Below, in pieces: positions 15,047 through 16,549 of a stretch of 16,549 nt of DNA (position 1 is the stretch's first letter; the number at the start of each line of letters is the position of its first letter). Origin of the DNA: Chloroflexota bacterium (GTDB lineage Bacteria > Chloroflexota > Chloroflexia > Thermomicrobiales > UBA6265); the NCBI GenBank assembly GCA_023423795.1, contig JAFAEX010000077.1:1-16549 (forward strand), in the 5' to 3' direction. The position numbers were made by a program, and so were the translations under genes. The notes under the pieces are model-generated. The model was not told the origin of the DNA and ran no database searches. It was given only the letters and a program-made list of their open reading frames with translations.

Positions 15047-15104
15047 GCCCGGGATTGAAACCCCGCGTGGGCTGCGATGGCCAGGGTATGTTGGCAACCG
15101 CCAT
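15047..15104 (+). repeat. Right-half copy C of the MITE-like repeat
   Basis: CCCGGGATTGAAACCCC (15047-15063) resembles the CCCGGGGTTTCAACCCC segment of copy B, and the run ends in an exact TTGGCAACCGCCAT (15091-15104). The following CAACCCCGGG (15105-15114) continues as in the partial copy at 10736-10745. The left half is missing. It lies in the leader of the PIG-V-like gene. Confidence 0.7.
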
Positions 15105-15189
15105 CAACCCCGGGTTGATTATCCCGCCCGCCCCTCGGCAGCCCGCGGTCCGCGCTCGTCGCCAGCCGTCCACGCGGTATCCTCCGCGC

Positions 15190-16458
15190 ATGGCGAACGC
15201 GACCCGCCCCGCCCGGCGCGCCGAGGGCGAATCTCCGTCCCCGTGGCGCGTCGGCTTCCCGCTGGCGGTGTTCGCCGTTCACTGGGTGCTGGTGCAACTG
15301 GCGGCCTCCGCGTCGCGGGTCATCGGCATCCCGAACGGGGCGTCGCCGCCTTACGGCCGCGTGCCGGAGCCGATGGGCGGGCTCGCCGGCTGGGTCGTCG
15401 AGCCGCTGCGGCAGTGGGACGGCCTCTGGTATGCCCTGATCGCCGAGACGGGGTATTCGGGCGGGCGCGAAAGCGCCAAGGCCGCGTTCTGGCCGCTGTT
15501 CCCGTGGGTCATGGACGCCGGGTCGCGCCTCACCGGATGGCGGCCGGAAACGGTCGGCTACCTCGTCGCCAACATCGCGTTCGCGGTCGCGCTGGTGCTG
15601 CTGTACCGGCTGGTGCGGCTGGACTTCTCGGACCGGATCGCCCGGCGCACGCTCTGGGCGATCGCGCTGTTCCCGACCGCGTTCTTCTTCCAGGCCGTAT
15701 ACACCGAGTCGCTCTTCCTCGTGCTGGCGGTCGCCGCGCTGCTGGCGGCGCGTCTCGGGCACTGGTGGGTCGCCGGCATCGCCGGGGCGCTCGCCGCGCT
15801 GACCCGGTCCTACGGGGTGCTGCTCGGGCTGCCGTTCCTGCTGCTGCTCTGGGACCAGTACGGGCGTGACTGGCGCGGCTGGCTGCCGCGGCTGGTCCCG
15901 GCCGCGCTGCCCGCCCTCGGACCGATCCTGTTCGGCTGGCATTTGCAGGACGTGCAGGGCAGTTGGCGCGCGTTCATCGACGTGCAGGCGCAGTGGGACC
16001 GCTACCAGGCGATGCCGTGGCAGACGCTGCGCTGCGCCGTCGAGTCTTGCGGCTTCTACGCCGAGCCGGACGGCGCGTCGTGGGAGCGGCTGCGGATGCT
16101 GGCCGACGACCCGCGCCTGTTCACCGACCCCGGCTGGCGGCTCGCGATCGGCAACAGCGACATCCTCGAACTGGTGCTGACGATCCTGTTCTTCGCGCTG
16201 GCGCTGCTGGGGCTGCGGCTGCTGCCGGCCTGGCAGAGCGCGTTCGTGCTGCCGGGGTTGCTGATTCCCCTCTTCTCCCCCAGCAAGGTCCACGCGCTGA
16301 TGAGCATGCCCCGCTTCGGGATCGTGCTCTTCCCGTTGTTCATCGTGATCGCGCTGGTGCTACGCCCCACCTGGCTGGCCCGCCTCGCGCTCGTCGCCAG
16401 CGCGATCCTGCTGGTCCTACTGACGTTCCAGTTCGCGCAGTGGTATTGGGTGAGTTGA
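15190..16458 (+). CDS. PIG-V-like integral membrane mannosyltransferase
   Basis: A 422-residue polytopic glycosyltransferase of the GT-C type, PIG-V/GPI-mannosyltransferase-2-like superfamily. The acidic motif in the first outer loop is RQWDGLWYALIAETGYS (74-90), where W-D is the proposed catalytic region. AFWPLFPWVMD (99-109) and FPTAFFFQAVYTESLFLVLA (161-180) are the other hallmarks. The rest has about eight or more helices, and the tail ends in a helix. In bacteria these proteins transfer mannose from a polyprenyl-phosphate sugar to lipids or proteins; which acceptor is unknown. The ATG at 15190 is the best start, with no strong ribosome site (CGGTATCCTCCGCGC), and longer starts would lie inside a repeat copy. 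No partner gene for glycan assembly is nearby. Confidence 0.86.
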   Translation: MANATRPARRAEGESPSPWRVGFPLAVFAVHWVLVQLAASASRVIGIPNGASPPYGRVPEPMGGLAGWVVEPLRQWDGLWYALIAETGYSGGRESAKAAFWPLFPWVMDAGSRLTGWRPETVGYLVANIAFAVALVLLYRLVRLDFSDRIARRTLWAIALFPTAFFFQAVYTESLFLVLAVAALLAARLGHWWVAGIAGALAALTRSYGVLLGLPFLLLLWDQYGRDWRGWLPRLVPAALPALGPILFGWHLQDVQGSWRAFIDVQAQWDRYQAMPWQTLRCAVESCGFYAEPDGASWERLRMLADDPRLFTDPGWRLAIGNSDILELVLTILFFALALLGLRLLPAWQSAFVLPGLLIPLFSPSKVHALMSMPRFGIVLFPLFIVIALVLRPTWLARLALVASAILLVLLTFQFAQWYWVS

Positions 16459-16462
16459 CGGA

Positions 16463-16493
16463 GTCGGCAGGTCGGCAGGGCGGCGAGTCGGCA
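16463..16493. repeat. Short GTCGGCA repeat run
   Basis: GTCGGCA occurs at 16463-16469, 16471-16477 and 16487-16493, with related CTCGGCAC near the window end. This is an intergenic low-complexity run directly after the PIG-V-like gene, and its extent beyond the window cannot be seen. Confidence 0.6.
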
Positions 16494-16549
16494 AGCACGA
16501 GGCGATCCATGGCAGGCCCGGCCTGCGATTTCCCGGCACTCGGCACTTC

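Noticed and set aside
14947..16293. A 448-residue minus-strand frame opposite the PIG-V-like gene
   Set aside because: Gln/Arg/Pro-rich shadow without motifs; the plus frame has PIG-V hallmarks.

Overview
This is a high-GC bacterial chromosome segment, with codons ending mostly in G or C, short intergenic gaps, occasional GTG starts and Shine-Dalgarno sites of the GGAGG type. A luciferase-like oxidoreductase of the F420-type class, a mycothiol-isomerase-fold protein, a PIG-V-like glycosyltransferase, a DUF1269 protein and many structured intergenic repeats fit Chloroflexota (Thermomicrobia-like) best. A high-GC actinobacterium is the main alternative. No rRNA, tRNA, phage, transposase, CRISPR array or recognisable defence locus was seen, and no multi-gene biosynthetic or defence operon. 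The assignment is inference from gene content and repeat style.

Layout: 1-3960 is a run of small forward-strand genes: a TIGR03086/MDMPI-type protein, an LLM oxidoreductase closed by a long hairpin, an AraC-type regulator (DNA-binding domain only) with a VOC/glyoxalase protein, a two-helix membrane protein and a DUF1801 (iron-chaperone-like) protein. A 22-bp perfect hairpin separates the last from convergent TerC. TerC (minus) is divergent from a VAO-type FAD oxidoreductase (plus). A glutamate/leucine-type dehydrogenase follows on the minus strand, then a 0.6-kb stretch without a convincing gene, a Tat-exported Asp-Thr/Arg-Gly low-complexity protein and a small helical protein (both minus), and a divergent DUF1269 protein (plus). 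After a repeat-filled 660-bp gap come a polytopic membrane protein and an MFS exporter (both minus). A 650-bp gap with a palindromic repeat separates these from a divergent MFS symporter and a PIG-V-like mannosyltransferase (plus).

The genes are mostly single units rather than one pathway. The clearest functional pairing is AraC-VOC; two MFS transporters are divergent. Almost every unit ends in a long, perfect GC-rich hairpin without a U-tract.

The most unusual content is intergenic. A MITE-like repeat family has a 126-136 bp unit with 22-bp perfect terminal inverted repeats, built on ATGGCGGTTGCCAA. It has a full copy at 10558-10693, a near-full inverted copy at 6550-6670 (83 of 88 bases identical over the core), a right-half copy at 15047-15104 and several nested fragments at 10404-10790. 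A second palindromic family occurs at 13305-13370 and, truncated by the window edge, at 1-54.
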